DNA of 64,000 nucleotides from Methylobacterium currus (lineage in GTDB: Bacteria > Pseudomonadota > Alphaproteobacteria > Rhizobiales > Beijerinckiaceae). A program made the position numbers and the translations under genes. This document shows positions 7,651 to 16,796 of this stretch, piece by piece; within the stretch, counting starts at the first letter, position 1, and each line of letters begins with the position of its first letter. The notes below the pieces were generated by a model. The model was given only the letters and a program-made list of their open reading frames with translations. It searched no databases and was not told the origin of the DNA. The DNA lies in NCBI RefSeq assembly GCF_003058325.1, contig NZ_CP028844.1, positions 908,001-972,000 on the forward strand. The letters run 5' to 3'.

Positions 7651-9579
7651 ATGTCTTCCGATATCACGCTGTCGGCCGCCACGCGCCAGAACCTCCTGTC
7701 GCTGCAGGACACGGCCAGCCTCCTCTCTACGACGCAGACCCGCTTGTCTTCCGGCAAGAAGGTCAACAGCGCCCTCGACAACCCGAGCAGCTACTTCACC
7801 GCTCAAGGCCTGTCCTCGCGCTCGTCGTCGCTCAGCGGCCTGCTCGACGCGGTGTCGAACGGCATCCAGACGATCCAGGCGGCCAATACCGGTATCACCA
7901 AGCTGAAGAGTCTGACCGATCAGCTGAAGTCGGTGGCCCAGCAGGCCCTTGGCTCCTCCAACGCTTTCGTCGCGAAGGCTGCGATCTCCTCCACGGCTTT
8001 GACCGGCGCCACGGCCGACAACCTCCTGTCGACCGGCGCCACGTCAGTCCTGGCCGATACTGCGTTGAGTACGAACACGAGTGGTGTGGCCGCGAACAAG
8101 ACAGGCAACGTCGACGTCAGCACGCAGACTGCTATTCAAACGGCTCTGTTCACGGCCGGCGCGACAAGCCTCACGATGAGCATTGATGGCGTCAGCATCA
8201 CCTTGAACAAGAACGTCGACGACACCAGCCAGTCCACCCTGGTCAGCTCGATCAACTCCCAGCTGAAAGCGGGTGGATCGAATGTCCAGGCGGCGATAAG
8301 CGGCAATTTCATCAAACTCGCCGGCTCGACCGACGGTGCCACCTTCAGCGTGGACAGTACGGCCAACACGAAGCTGGGTTTTGGTATCACCGCGAACGCT
8401 GCCGGTCAGTTCCTTGTCAACGGCACATTCTCGCCGACCGCGACGACGCTCGCGACGGCCATCGGCTTCACGGCCGGCGACAGCTTCACCGTCAACGGTC
8501 AGTCGGTGATGGTCTCGAAGTCCGATACGCTGAGCTCGCTTGCTCAGAAGGTCGGCACGGCCACCGGCGGCACGGTCAGTGCGAGCTTCGACTCGACGAC
8601 CCGCAAGTTCACCTTTACAGCCGCGGACGCCTCCACCGCCATCAACCTGGGCGACGGCAGCACTGCGACCGCTAAGGTGACCAACCTCGGCTTCACTGCG
8701 TTCAAGAGCTATGCCGCTGGTCAGGGTGCCACGACCATTCAGCAGTATACTACTCCACCTGCGCTCGTTGGCGTGAATTACCAAAGCTTCAATGCCAGCG
8801 CGCTCGCAAACAGTTCGATCGCAGTCAAGGTTGCTAACGGAACTACCGTCAACGTCGCGTTCGGCACCGGCAGCGGCCAGATCTCCAGCCTGACCCAGCT
8901 CAACGCTGCCCTGGCACCCGCCAACGCCATGGCAAGCCTCGACAGCTCGACCGGCCAGCTCAAGATCACAACCACGAACGAGTCGGGTGCTGACGCTCTC
9001 CAACTGACTGCCACAGGCACACTCAACCCGTTCAGCTCCGGCACCTCGACTGCGATCATTGCCGGCGACGGGGCGAACACCCGCAACGGCTTGGTCAACA
9101 CCTACAACAACCTTCTGACCCAGATCGATCAGATGGCCCTCGACTCCGGGTTCAACGGCACGAACCTGCTGGCGGGCGACACCTTGAACATCGCCTTCAA
9201 CGAGAAGGGCACGTCGTCCCTCAAGATCCAGGGTTCTTCGGTGACCTCGTCCTCGATTGGACTCTCGGCGATCGGCCAGGTTGACTTCCAGGATACTAAC
9301 TCGATCAACGACGTGATGAAGAAGATCACCAGCGCGTCGAACTCGCTGAAGAACCAGGCCTCATCGCTGGGGGCGAACCTGGCGGTGGTGCAGAACCGTC
9401 AGGACTTCACCAAGCAGATGATCAACGTGCTCGACACGGGTGCGGCGAACCTGACGAACGCCGACCTGAACGAGGAGGCGGCGAACTCGCAGGCGCTGTC
9501 GACCCGCAACTCGCTCGGCATCTCGGCGCTGTCGCTCGCCAACCAGGCCCAGCAAGGCATCCTGCAGCTCCTGCGCTGA
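7651..9579 (+). CDS. fliC: Flagellin, copy 1 (642 aa)
   Basis: This structural protein of the flagellar filament is exported by the flagellar type III system. The N-terminal flagellin domain (ITLSAATRQNLLSLQDTAS...RLSSGKKVNSALDNP, residues 1-130) and C-terminal domain (SLGANLAVVQNRQDF...ALSLANQAQQGILQLLR) flank a long central region (about residues 130-520) likely to form surface-exposed D2/D3 domains. ATG 7651 is chosen over 7600 because AGGA lies 8-9 bases upstream and the second copy starts at the same point. From codon 106 onward the product is identical to the copy at 10123; only the first ~105 codons differ. Confidence 0.92.
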   Translation: MSSDITLSAATRQNLLSLQDTASLLSTTQTRLSSGKKVNSALDNPSSYFTAQGLSSRSSSLSGLLDAVSNGIQTIQAANTGITKLKSLTDQLKSVAQQALGSSNAFVAKAAISSTALTGATADNLLSTGATSVLADTALSTNTSGVAANKTGNVDVSTQTAIQTALFTAGATSLTMSIDGVSITLNKNVDDTSQSTLVSSINSQLKAGGSNVQAAISGNFIKLAGSTDGATFSVDSTANTKLGFGITANAAGQFLVNGTFSPTATTLATAIGFTAGDSFTVNGQSVMVSKSDTLSSLAQKVGTATGGTVSASFDSTTRKFTFTAADASTAINLGDGSTATAKVTNLGFTAFKSYAAGQGATTIQQYTTPPALVGVNYQSFNASALANSSIAVKVANGTTVNVAFGTGSGQISSLTQLNAALAPANAMASLDSSTGQLKITTTNESGADALQLTATGTLNPFSSGTSTAIIAGDGANTRNGLVNTYNNLLTQIDQMALDSGFNGTNLLAGDTLNIAFNEKGTSSLKIQGSSVTSSSIGLSAIGQVDFQDTNSINDVMKKITSASNSLKNQASSLGANLAVVQNRQDFTKQMINVLDTGAANLTNADLNEEAANSQALSTRNSLGISALSLANQAQQGILQLLR

Positions 9580-9605
9580 TCGACGCTCAGCCTTAAGCGT
9601 AAGAC

Positions 9606-9640
9606 AAACGGCCGGGGCTCACGCCTCGGCCGTTTCCTTT
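9606..9640 (+). terminator. Rho-independent terminator of flagellin copy 1
   Basis: A 12-bp stem (AAACGGCCGGGG pairing with CCTCGGCCGTTT, one G-T pair) is followed by a T-rich tract. The same structure follows the second flagellin gene. Confidence 0.85.
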
Positions 9641-9985
9641 TTTAAATCATGCGGATTGACCTTGTTGCTGCCGCAGGAAGCAGAATTAAAGTTGCTTATA
9701 ATCTCTGTTATATAATTACAAAATAAATATAAGTATTTATAATGGTATATTATATTACATATAGTCATTAATGTATGTAATGTTTTTATATCTGAATATT
9801 TATCATGAAACCTCATAAAAAAATCTCATAAAATCTATTATTTAATTGATCAATCTATTCAATATCCCATTATCTTGCATTAAGTATGTACCGCATTCCT
9901 AAAGGCTGTCTCCAGGGTCACATGTGGATGGCCAGGCGAGGGTACTCTGATTGAGTATCGTGCTGCTGCGATAGAATTGAGGTCT
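9641..9985. other. AT-rich spacer between flagellin genes
   Basis: About 345 bp of strongly A/T-rich DNA lie between the two duplicated flagellin units, with no convincing gene. Homopolymer and TATA-like runs are frequent. It may be a silenced spacer bound by MucR-type or other xenogeneic silencers, which prefer such DNA, but no specific site can be assigned. Confidence 0.5.
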
Positions 9986-10122
9986 CGTAAATCATACTCT
10001 CCAAAAATTCTGGCCAATGAGACGCTTCCGGTGATCGCAGTAAGGATCAAGCAGGGACGCTCGTTGGAGAGTGATGGCGCCTTCGAAATCTGAAGGTTAA
10101 AGATCTAAATAGGATCGCCCTC
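9986..10122 (+). promoter_or_regulatory. Conserved flagellin promoter/5' leader, copy 2
   Basis: This is the second copy of the block at 7516-7650, carrying the same AGGATCGCCCTC ribosome-binding segment before ATG 10123. Its retention suggests that both flagellins are controlled the same way. Confidence 0.6.
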
Positions 10123-12051
10123 ATGTCTTCCGGTATCACGCTGTCGGCCGCCACGCGTCAGAACCTCCTGTCGCTGCAGGGCACGGCCGACATGCTCTCC
10201 ACCACCCAGACCCGCCTGTCTTCCGGCAAGAAGGTCAACAGCGCCCTCGACAACCCGAGCAATTACTTCACCGCTCAAGGCCTGTCCTCGCGCTCGTCGT
10301 CGCTCAGCGGCCTGCTCGACGCGGTGTCGAACGGCATCCAGACGATCCAGGCGGCCAATACCGGTATCACCAAGCTGCAGGGCCTGACTGACCAGCTGAA
10401 GTCGGTGGCTCAGCAGGCTATCAGTGCCTCTAACTCCTTCGTCGCGAAGGCTGCGATCTCCTCCACGGCTTTGACCGGCGCCACGGCCGACAACCTCCTG
10501 TCGACCGGCGCCACGTCAGTCCTGGCCGATACTGCGTTGAGTACGAACACGAGTGGTGTGGCCGCGAACAAGACAGGCAACGTCGACGTCAGCACGCAGA
10601 CTGCTATTCAAACGGCTCTGTTCACGGCCGGCGCGACAAGCCTCACGATGAGCATTGATGGCGTCAGCATCACCTTGAACAAGAACGTCGACGACACCAG
10701 CCAGTCCACCCTGGTCAGCTCGATCAACTCCCAGCTGAAAGCGGGTGGATCGAATGTCCAGGCGGCGATAAGCGGCAATTTCATCAAACTCGCCGGCTCG
10801 ACCGACGGTGCCACCTTCAGCGTGGACAGTACGGCCAACACGAAGCTGGGTTTTGGTATCACCGCGAACGCTGCCGGTCAGTTCCTTGTCAACGGCACAT
10901 TCTCGCCGACCGCGACGACGCTCGCGACGGCCATCGGCTTCACGGCCGGCGACAGCTTCACCGTCAACGGTCAGTCGGTGATGGTCTCGAAGTCCGATAC
11001 GCTGAGCTCGCTTGCTCAGAAGGTCGGCACGGCCACCGGCGGCACGGTCAGTGCGAGCTTCGACTCGACGACCCGCAAGTTCACCTTTACAGCCGCGGAC
11101 GCCTCCACCGCCATCAACCTGGGCGACGGCAGCACTGCGACCGCTAAGGTGACCAACCTCGGCTTCACTGCGTTCAAGAGCTATGCCGCTGGTCAGGGTG
11201 CCACGACCATTCAGCAGTATACTACTCCACCTGCGCTCGTTGGCGTGAATTACCAAAGCTTCAATGCCAGCGCGCTCGCAAACAGTTCGATCGCAGTCAA
11301 GGTTGCTAACGGAACTACCGTCAACGTCGCGTTCGGCACCGGCAGCGGCCAGATCTCCAGCCTGACCCAGCTCAACGCTGCCCTGGCACCCGCCAACGCC
11401 ATGGCAAGCCTCGACAGCTCGACCGGCCAGCTCAAGATCACAACCACGAACGAGTCGGGTGCTGACGCTCTCCAACTGACTGCCACAGGCACACTCAACC
11501 CGTTCAGCTCCGGCACCTCGACTGCGATCATTGCCGGCGACGGGGCGAACACCCGCAACGGCTTGGTCAACACCTACAACAACCTTCTGACCCAGATCGA
11601 TCAGATGGCCCTCGACTCCGGGTTCAACGGCACGAACCTGCTGGCGGGCGACACCTTGAACATCGCCTTCAACGAGAAGGGCACGTCGTCCCTCAAGATC
11701 CAGGGTTCTTCGGTGACCTCGTCCTCGATTGGACTCTCGGCGATCGGCCAGGTTGACTTCCAGGATACTAACTCGATCAACGACGTGATGAAGAAGATCA
11801 CCAGCGCGTCGAACTCGCTGAAGAACCAGGCCTCATCGCTGGGGGCGAACCTGGCGGTGGTGCAGAACCGTCAGGACTTCACCAAGCAGATGATCAACGT
11901 GCTCGACACGGGTGCGGCGAACCTGACGAACGCCGACCTGAACGAGGAGGCGGCGAACTCGCAGGCGCTGTCGACCCGCAACTCGCTCGGCATCTCGGCG
12001 CTGTCGCTCGCCAACCAGGCCCAGCAGGGCATCCTGCAGCTCCTGCGCTGA
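10123..12051 (+). CDS. fliC: Flagellin, copy 2 (642 aa)
   Basis: It has the same length and domain layout as the flagellin at 7651. The N-terminal ~105 codons differ at several positions (MSSGITL..., TADMLSTTQ, NYFTAQG, LQGLTDQLKSVAQQAISASNSF). The rest of the protein is identical, and at DNA level I noticed only a silent A/G difference near the end. This pattern indicates recent duplication or gene conversion that spared the 5' end. A filament could therefore mix two flagellins that differ only in the buried D0/D1 N-terminus. Confidence 0.92.
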   Translation: MSSGITLSAATRQNLLSLQGTADMLSTTQTRLSSGKKVNSALDNPSNYFTAQGLSSRSSSLSGLLDAVSNGIQTIQAANTGITKLQGLTDQLKSVAQQAISASNSFVAKAAISSTALTGATADNLLSTGATSVLADTALSTNTSGVAANKTGNVDVSTQTAIQTALFTAGATSLTMSIDGVSITLNKNVDDTSQSTLVSSINSQLKAGGSNVQAAISGNFIKLAGSTDGATFSVDSTANTKLGFGITANAAGQFLVNGTFSPTATTLATAIGFTAGDSFTVNGQSVMVSKSDTLSSLAQKVGTATGGTVSASFDSTTRKFTFTAADASTAINLGDGSTATAKVTNLGFTAFKSYAAGQGATTIQQYTTPPALVGVNYQSFNASALANSSIAVKVANGTTVNVAFGTGSGQISSLTQLNAALAPANAMASLDSSTGQLKITTTNESGADALQLTATGTLNPFSSGTSTAIIAGDGANTRNGLVNTYNNLLTQIDQMALDSGFNGTNLLAGDTLNIAFNEKGTSSLKIQGSSVTSSSIGLSAIGQVDFQDTNSINDVMKKITSASNSLKNQASSLGANLAVVQNRQDFTKQMINVLDTGAANLTNADLNEEAANSQALSTRNSLGISALSLANQAQQGILQLLR

Positions 12052-12077
12052 TCGACGCTCAGCCTTAAGCGTAAGAC

Positions 12078-12113
12078 AAACGGCCGGGGCTCACGCCTCG
12101 GCCGTTTCCTTTT
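12078..12113 (+). terminator. Rho-independent terminator of flagellin copy 2
   Basis: The hairpin is the same as the one at 9606-9640, followed by a short T tract. Confidence 0.85.
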
Positions 12114-12167
12114 GGGCCAGGCAAACCGGTCTGGATGACTGGCTGGCCTGGATCTCCGCCAGCCCGC

Positions 12168-12455
12168 TCAAGAAGCGATGACGTTGAACAGGTCGAGCTG
12201 CTGCACACTTGCCCGCCGCTGCCACTGTCGCTGAGGAGTAGGACGGGGAGCCGCCTCAGGCCTGACGAAAGGTGGCAGCGAGTAGCTCGGCTTGCCGTGC
12301 AGCACCGCCCCGACGATCTGACCGCCTTCATCACGGCTTAGCAGGTAGAGGACGTGGGCTGGCGTCCGCAGGATCTCCTGGCGCAGTGGCTTCCCGGTAG
12401 GCAGGCGGGCCAGGGCCGCCAGAAGACACGGCAGCCCGGCCGAGGCGACCTGCAT
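12168..12455 (-). CDS. Hypothetical protein
   Basis: This 95-residue frame reads MQVASAGLPCLLAALARLP, then GQIVGAVLHGKPSYSLPPF and ends VQQLDLFNVIAS. It follows another small minus-strand frame (12483-12671) with which it may form an operon. No family is recognised. Codon use is plausible, but conservation cannot be judged here. Confidence 0.35.
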   Translation of the reverse strand: MQVASAGLPCLLAALARLPTGKPLRQEILRTPAHVLYLLSRDEGGQIVGAVLHGKPSYSLPPFVRPEAAPRPTPQRQWQRRASVQQLDLFNVIAS

Positions 12456-12482
12456 CGCTTAGAACTCAATCTCGCGCAGACC

Positions 12483-12671
12483 TCAGCGCTGGCGCGCGGC
12501 GCCGGCCGTCGTAGACGGGAAGGGGTTGGCAGCGAACGCCGTCGCCTCGTCGAGGATGAAGGCTGCGAGACGGTCGCACTCGGCGATGGCGCTCGCTCTC
12601 AGCACGTCGGCGAGCCGGTGCTTGTCCTCTGAGATATCCCGCAACCGGTGCTCCGCCTCAGCCAGGCGCAC
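12483..12671 (-). CDS. Small hypothetical protein, possibly helical
   Basis: This 62-residue frame with a GTG start reads RLAEAEHRLRDISEDKHRL and IAECDRLAAFILDEATAFA, rich in Ala, Glu, Arg and Leu as expected for amphipathic helices. No domain is recognised and the start is uncertain. Confidence 0.3.
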   Translation of the reverse strand: MRLAEAEHRLRDISEDKHRLADVLRASAIAECDRLAAFILDEATAFAANPFPSTTAGAARQR

Positions 12672-12831
12672 CGCGGGGCGGGTGAACAGCCATCAGGCCT
12701 TCTATTCCGCTGCCTCTGAGGCTGCCAACCCGCCAAAGTTTGACGAGCCGTTGCGGTTCATGCCGAACGCCAGCTTGGGCGCCTCGCATCCCGCGAGGCG
12801 CCGAGGAGACCACCGCCGCAGCAGTGAGACC

Positions 12832-13287
12832 TTAGGCGTATGGACTCTTGGGGTTCCCTTGGCGGCTGAGGAGTGACTCAAGGCTGCTTTTTGGAGGGCA
12901 GCTTTGGGCGTCCTGGATCGTCTCGTTCTCATCCTCGACGGTGCTGGGCATGCCATGACGGAGGTCGCTCTCGCGCTCGGCCGGGTCCCAGAGGTGATGG
13001 GCGACGAACTTCAACGCCAGGGCCTCGGTCGCAGGCCAAGGCAGGGGATGAACGGTCGCGGCGAGGCACCAGGCCTCGAGGTAGCCGAGATCGGAGGCGA
13101 GCGCCCGCAGGGTGTTGGTGCCCATGCCAGAGCGGGCGAGGTGCTTGAGGGTGGCGGCGTCCTCGTCGGTGAGGAGGATGGCCAGGCGCTCGCGGGCATC
13201 GAACGGCAGGAGACCGGCGAGGGCATCGAGGTCGTGCTCTCGGGCGAGGGTCGGATCTGGGAGCAGGGCAGGAGCAGTATCGGGCAT
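12832..13287 (-). pseudogene. Site-specific integrase (tyrosine recombinase), N-terminal fragment
   Basis: Residues from MPDTAPALLPD include DLDALAGLLPFDARERLAIL, MGTNTLRALASDLGYLEAW and ALALKFVAHHLWDPAERESD. These match the N-terminal SAM-like DNA-binding domain of a family of alphaproteobacterial phage-type integrases. After RHGMPS the sequence becomes unrelated and ends, so the catalytic domain (R-H-R-Y) is absent. It is a remnant of a mobile element next to the RHE_PE00001 gene, with which this integrase type is often found. Confidence 0.6.
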
Positions 13288-13364
13288 CGTGGCCGGAGGT
13301 GAGAGGAGCAGCGAGGGCGCATTCAAGCCGATTTCTGGCCGCGCGTCCATCATCATCGATAAGG

Positions 13365-13436
13365 GGACATTATCAATGGTCAGAATGCCAGCTGTATCCT
13401 CATACAGGTGCGCGAAGCGAAATGTCCGCTCGCTTC
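13365..13436. promoter_or_regulatory. Inverted repeats upstream of the RHE_PE00001-type gene
   Basis: Two nested inverted pairs occur: GGACATT (13365-13371) with AATGTCC (13421-13427), and GAAGCGA (13414-13420) with TCGCTTC (13430-13436). They lie 30-100 bp before ATG 13466 and could be an operator for that HTH protein. No experimental precedent is known to me. Confidence 0.35.
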
Positions 13437-13465
13437 CGTGATGGTCAATCGATACAACGGCGACA

Positions 13466-14566
13466 ATGGTTTACCGCCTGCCCGAGCCGCTCCCCTGGGA
13501 CGCCCTCGCCGCGCCGCTCGCCGCTGCCGAGGATGCCCTCGCCCGCCTCGACCAACTCCTCGCCACCAGCCCCATCCGCCACGGCTGGTGCACCCGCACA
13601 GACTTCGCCGACGGCTGCGCCAGCCTCGCCCTCCAGGGTGACCTCGTGCTCCTCGAAGACCTCGTCCTCCACGACGCCGGCCGCGACCGACACGCCCCCT
13701 CGCAAGAGCTCACCCGCGCCCACGCCGTCCTGCGTACCCGTCGCCGTATTGCCGCTGCCGAGCCCGGATGGGCCATCAGCCCCACCGGCCTTGCCGCCCT
13801 GTCCGAGGATCCAGATGGGACAGGTGATCAGGACGCGGTCCCGGTGCCAGCCACGCCGCCGATCGACGGCGCAGACGGGGAGGGGGATCTCGCGGACGTC
13901 GATGATGCGTTTTCCGCCGCGCTCGCCGACATCGACGCCCTGATCGCCCGCTCCCGCCGCCTCCTCGCCGACGCTGGCCCGGTGAGGGAGAAATCGCCCC
14001 TCGTCTACGATCCGGCCTGGGGCGCGACCGACCGCCTCGCCGCCTGGCGCCACGCCGTCGCCGACACCCGCATCCTGCCGCCGGTCCTCGCCGCCACCAT
14101 CGCCTATGACGCCTGGGCGGACCTCGAGCCGCTCCAGCATCGCGCCTGGCTCGGGTCGCTGCTCGCCGCCGACCTCTTGCGCGCCCGCGACAAGGCCCGA
14201 CACCACCTACCCGTTCTCGCCAGCGCCCTGCGCCGCGTGCCGCGCGATCGCTGGCTCACGCGCGATCCGTCCTCCCGGTGGTTGACGTTCCTGGGTGCCG
14301 TCACCGCGGGTGCCGAACAGGGCATGAGGGATCACGACCGCTGGATGCTCGCGCGCCAGGTCCTCCAGGCGAAGGTGAGGGGGAGGCGGGCGAACTCCAG
14401 CCTGCCAAGGCTCATCGATCTCGTGCTCGCCCGCCCGCTGGTCTCCACCACCACCATCGCCGACGAGCTCGGCGTGACGCCGCGCGCCGCCCAGACCCTC
14501 GTGGCCGAACTCGGCCTGCGCGAGCTCACCGGGCGGGGTCGCTATCGAGCTTGGGGGATCTTGTAG
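13466..14566 (+). CDS. RHE_PE00001-type protein (DUF1612 plus helix-turn-helix)
   Basis: This 366-residue protein is of a family common on rhizobial and Methylobacterium plasmids. The N-terminal half has the conserved LPWDALAAPLAAAEDALARLD, WCTRTDFADGCASLALQG and EDLVLHDAGRD segments. The C-terminus carries a helix-turn-helix (STTTIADELGVTPRAAQTLVAELGLREL, residues 330-357). The function is unknown; a regulator or transposition accessory role is plausible. The gene is complete. Its presence supports a plasmid or mobile setting. Confidence 0.75.
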   Translation: MVYRLPEPLPWDALAAPLAAAEDALARLDQLLATSPIRHGWCTRTDFADGCASLALQGDLVLLEDLVLHDAGRDRHAPSQELTRAHAVLRTRRRIAAAEPGWAISPTGLAALSEDPDGTGDQDAVPVPATPPIDGADGEGDLADVDDAFSAALADIDALIARSRRLLADAGPVREKSPLVYDPAWGATDRLAAWRHAVADTRILPPVLAATIAYDAWADLEPLQHRAWLGSLLAADLLRARDKARHHLPVLASALRRVPRDRWLTRDPSSRWLTFLGAVTAGAEQGMRDHDRWMLARQVLQAKVRGRRANSSLPRLIDLVLARPLVSTTTIADELGVTPRAAQTLVAELGLRELTGRGRYRAWGIL

Positions 14567-14783
14567 GCCGTCGGCGATGCGTGAATGTGAGATCCACGCG
14601 GGTCACGGCCGAAAATACTGCTCTGCAGGTCGGTGACTTGGTGCGACAAATTGCTGATGAACCTGGTTGCTCCTCAAATAGCTTGGGATCAGTCAGCGGC
14701 AGGGATTTGCTCGACGCTGGTGATCCTCCATAAAATTCTCCACGTGCGGATCTGGATGGATCCTCGTAGCAGAAAGAATTGAC

Positions 14784-15320
14784 GTGTCGGACGAGACCCA
14801 AGCCCAACAGCCTGAGTTCATCGACCTCGCGGCTGATATCGTGTCGGCCTATGTGAGCAAGAACAACGTTCCGGTCGCCGAACTCCCGAACCTGATCGCC
14901 TCGGTGTACGCCTCGCTGAGCAGCCTCGGCCAACCCGCCGCAACGCCGGTCGAGGGTCACAAGCTCACGCCGGCTCAGATCCGTAAGTCCGTCACCCCGG
15001 ACGCGATCATCAGCTTCATCGACGGCAAGCCGTACAAGTCACTCAAGCGGCACCTGACCTCGAACGGCCTGACCCCCAACGAGTACCGCCAGAAATACGG
15101 TCTGCCGCGCGACTACCCGATGGTGGCGGCCACCTACGCCGCCCAGCGCTCCGAACTCGCCAAGAGCCTCGGCCTCGGCCAGCTCCGGCGTGATCGGGCC
15201 GCGGCCAAGAAGGCGGCTGAGAAGCGGGCCGTCCCCGATCCAGTCGTCGCCGCACCCGCGGACGCGAAGTCGGCACGCCGCGGCCGACCGAAAAAGGCCG
15301 AGGCCAGCTCGGCTAAGTGA
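14784..15320 (+). CDS. Ros/MucR-family transcriptional regulator lacking zinc cysteines
   Basis: The 178-residue protein starts at GTG 14784. The N-terminal oligomerisation domain (DLAADIVSAYVSKNNVPVAE...NLIASVYASL, residues 15-50) and the MucR DNA-binding region (DGKPYKSLKRHL, NEYRQKYGLPRDYPMVAATYAA, LAKSLGLG) are clear. The two zinc-binding cysteines and the second histidine of Ros/MucR are replaced (ISFIDGK, LTSNG). The tail has an AT-hook-like RRGRPKKA. MucR proteins act as H-NS-like silencers of AT-rich DNA and as regulators of exopolysaccharide and motility, so the nearby AT-rich flagellar patch is a possible target. Confidence 0.85.
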   Translation: MSDETQAQQPEFIDLAADIVSAYVSKNNVPVAELPNLIASVYASLSSLGQPAATPVEGHKLTPAQIRKSVTPDAIISFIDGKPYKSLKRHLTSNGLTPNEYRQKYGLPRDYPMVAATYAAQRSELAKSLGLGQLRRDRAAAKKAAEKRAVPDPVVAAPADAKSARRGRPKKAEASSAK

Positions 15321-15564
15321 AGTCGGATCCAACGAACCCATGGCCGCGACAGCGTGCCCGACGCACGCTGTCGCTTTCGGGTGTGCTCCCGATCATGGCG
15401 GGTTTCCTGATCGCCGTGGTCGGCGTGTATTTCGCCCTTGAGGACGTCGTGATCCTCTGGATCAGGTAGGCGTGCCCTGGTCTAGGGTTGTGCGGCTTGG
15501 CGCGATGCTCGATATGCTGACGTTGCTCGGTCCTGGTCCGAGTCATGAAGTAGGGAAGCTTTCC

Positions 15565-15972
15565 GTGTCGCAACAAGAGCAAGGTCCCTTGGGCACTCTC
15601 GTGGGGCTCGCCGCCGACATCGTGTCGGCCTACGTGTCCAAGAACTCTGTTCCGGTCGCGGAGCTGCCCAACCTGATCGCGTCAGTCCACACCTCGCTGA
15701 CGAACTTGGGGCAGCCGGCTTCAGCCGAGGCGGAGAAGCTGACCCCGCCAGTGCCGATCAAGAAGACGGTGACCCCGGACTACCTGATCAGCCTGGAGGA
15801 TGGGAAGCCGTATAAGTCGCTGAAGCGCCACCTCTCGACCCGCGGGCTCACCCCCGGGGAGTACCGGCGCAAGTGGGGTCTGTCGCACGACTACCCCATG
15901 GTGGCGGCGAACTACGCTGCTCAGCGCTCGGAACTGGCTAAGAGCAGCGGATTAGGGCCTGTCGTCACTTGA
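15565..15972 (+). CDS. Second Ros/MucR-like regulator, C-terminus replaced by an IS5 insertion
   Basis: GTG 15565 is chosen by alignment with the first MucR copy (SQQEQGPLGTLVGLAADIVSAYVSKNSVPVAELPNL). The DNA-binding core LEDGKPYKSLKRHL, EYRRKWGLSHDYPMVAANYAA is present; zinc cysteines are again missing. The IS427-group element inserted at TA 15953-15954 changes the last residues to GPVVT. Removing the element and one TA restores the ending GLGRPRKAA followed by stop at 16822, an AT-hook-like tail as in the paralogue. The DNA-binding core is intact, so partial function is possible. Confidence 0.8.
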   Translation: MSQQEQGPLGTLVGLAADIVSAYVSKNSVPVAELPNLIASVHTSLTNLGQPASAEAEKLTPPVPIKKTVTPDYLISLEDGKPYKSLKRHLSTRGLTPGEYRRKWGLSHDYPMVAANYAAQRSELAKSSGLGPVVT

Positions 15973-16796
15973 TCCAGAGGAGCGTAGCGGCGAGGCAGAG
16001 GACGCCCATGAAGCTGACGGCAGTCTTCTCGTAGCGTGTGGCAACGGCCCGCCATTCCTTGAGGCGCGCCCACAGTCGCTCGACGATGTTGCGATTGGTG
16101 TAGATCCAGTCAGGACAGGCGAGCGGGGCCTCGTTGCTCTTGGTCGGGATCGCGGGCCGGGCCCCGGCGGTCCAGATCGCCTCGCGAAAGCCGTGGCTGG
16201 AGAAGCCACGGTCGGCCACCACCCACTTCGGCACCCCGGGCAGTTGATCGAGCAGCGGAAGGGCGTGGGGCAGTTCATGCGCCTGACCGGGCGCGAGGCG
16301 GAAACCGACGGGGCGGCCCCGTCCATCGGCGATCACGCAGGCCTTGGTGCCATAGCCGCCACGCGAGCGGCCAAGAGCTTCACGATGGTCTCGCTCGGCT
16401 CCAGATCCCCCCTTTTGGCCGCGCCCGCCGCCTTCTGGTGGGCTCGAATGTTCGTGCCGTCGAGAAACACCATGCCCAGCGCGACGCCGCGGCTCTGCAC
16501 GAGGTCGAGCAGCCGCTCCCAGACGCCGGCGCGCGCCCAGCGGATGAAGATCTGGGCGGCCTGCCACCAGGGACCCAACTCGGCTGGAATGGCCCTCCAA
16601 GAGGCGCCGTTGTGATGCCGCCAGAGGATGGCTGAGATCGTGCGGCGCAGCTCTTGGGGCGGCGTCTTGCCTTTGGGCCGGCAGGCTTCCACCAGCGGTT
16701 CCAGTTCGGCCCACTGAGCGTCCGTCAGCATCGTGTCTCCTCGCTCAAAGCGGGGAAACGCTCATCCTCGCAGAGAGTTCAAGCGACAACAGGCCC
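15955..16796 (-). mobile_element. IS5-family (IS427-group) insertion sequence, 842 bp
   Basis: The terminal repeats read GGGCCTGTCGTCACTTGA at the left and GGGCCTGTTGTCGCTTGA (inverted) at the right, flanked by the target duplication TA (15953-15954 and 16797-16798). Length, TA target and the two-frame transposase fit the IS427 group. It is inserted in the second MucR-like gene. Confidence 0.92.
15965..16731 (-). CDS. IS427-group transposase, expressed by -1 frameshift
   Basis: OrfA (16731 to 16333) begins MLTDAQWAELEPLVEACRPK. OrfB lies in the -1 frame and ends at 15965 (TKACVIADGRGRPVGFRLA, VVADRGFSS, NRNIVERLWARLKEWRAV), carrying the later catalytic residues. The first Asp is in FLDGTNIRAHQK just before the join. 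A slippery A4G6 run lies at 16407-16416 on the coding strand. Shifting there gives AAKKGGSGAERDHREALGRSRGGYGT, the usual family sequence. The transposase looks intact. Confidence 0.85.

Noticed and set aside
8044..9003. 319-residue minus-strand frame (and its copy at 10516-11475)
   Set aside because: It is antisense to the flagellin genes and duplicated only because the flagellins are duplicated.
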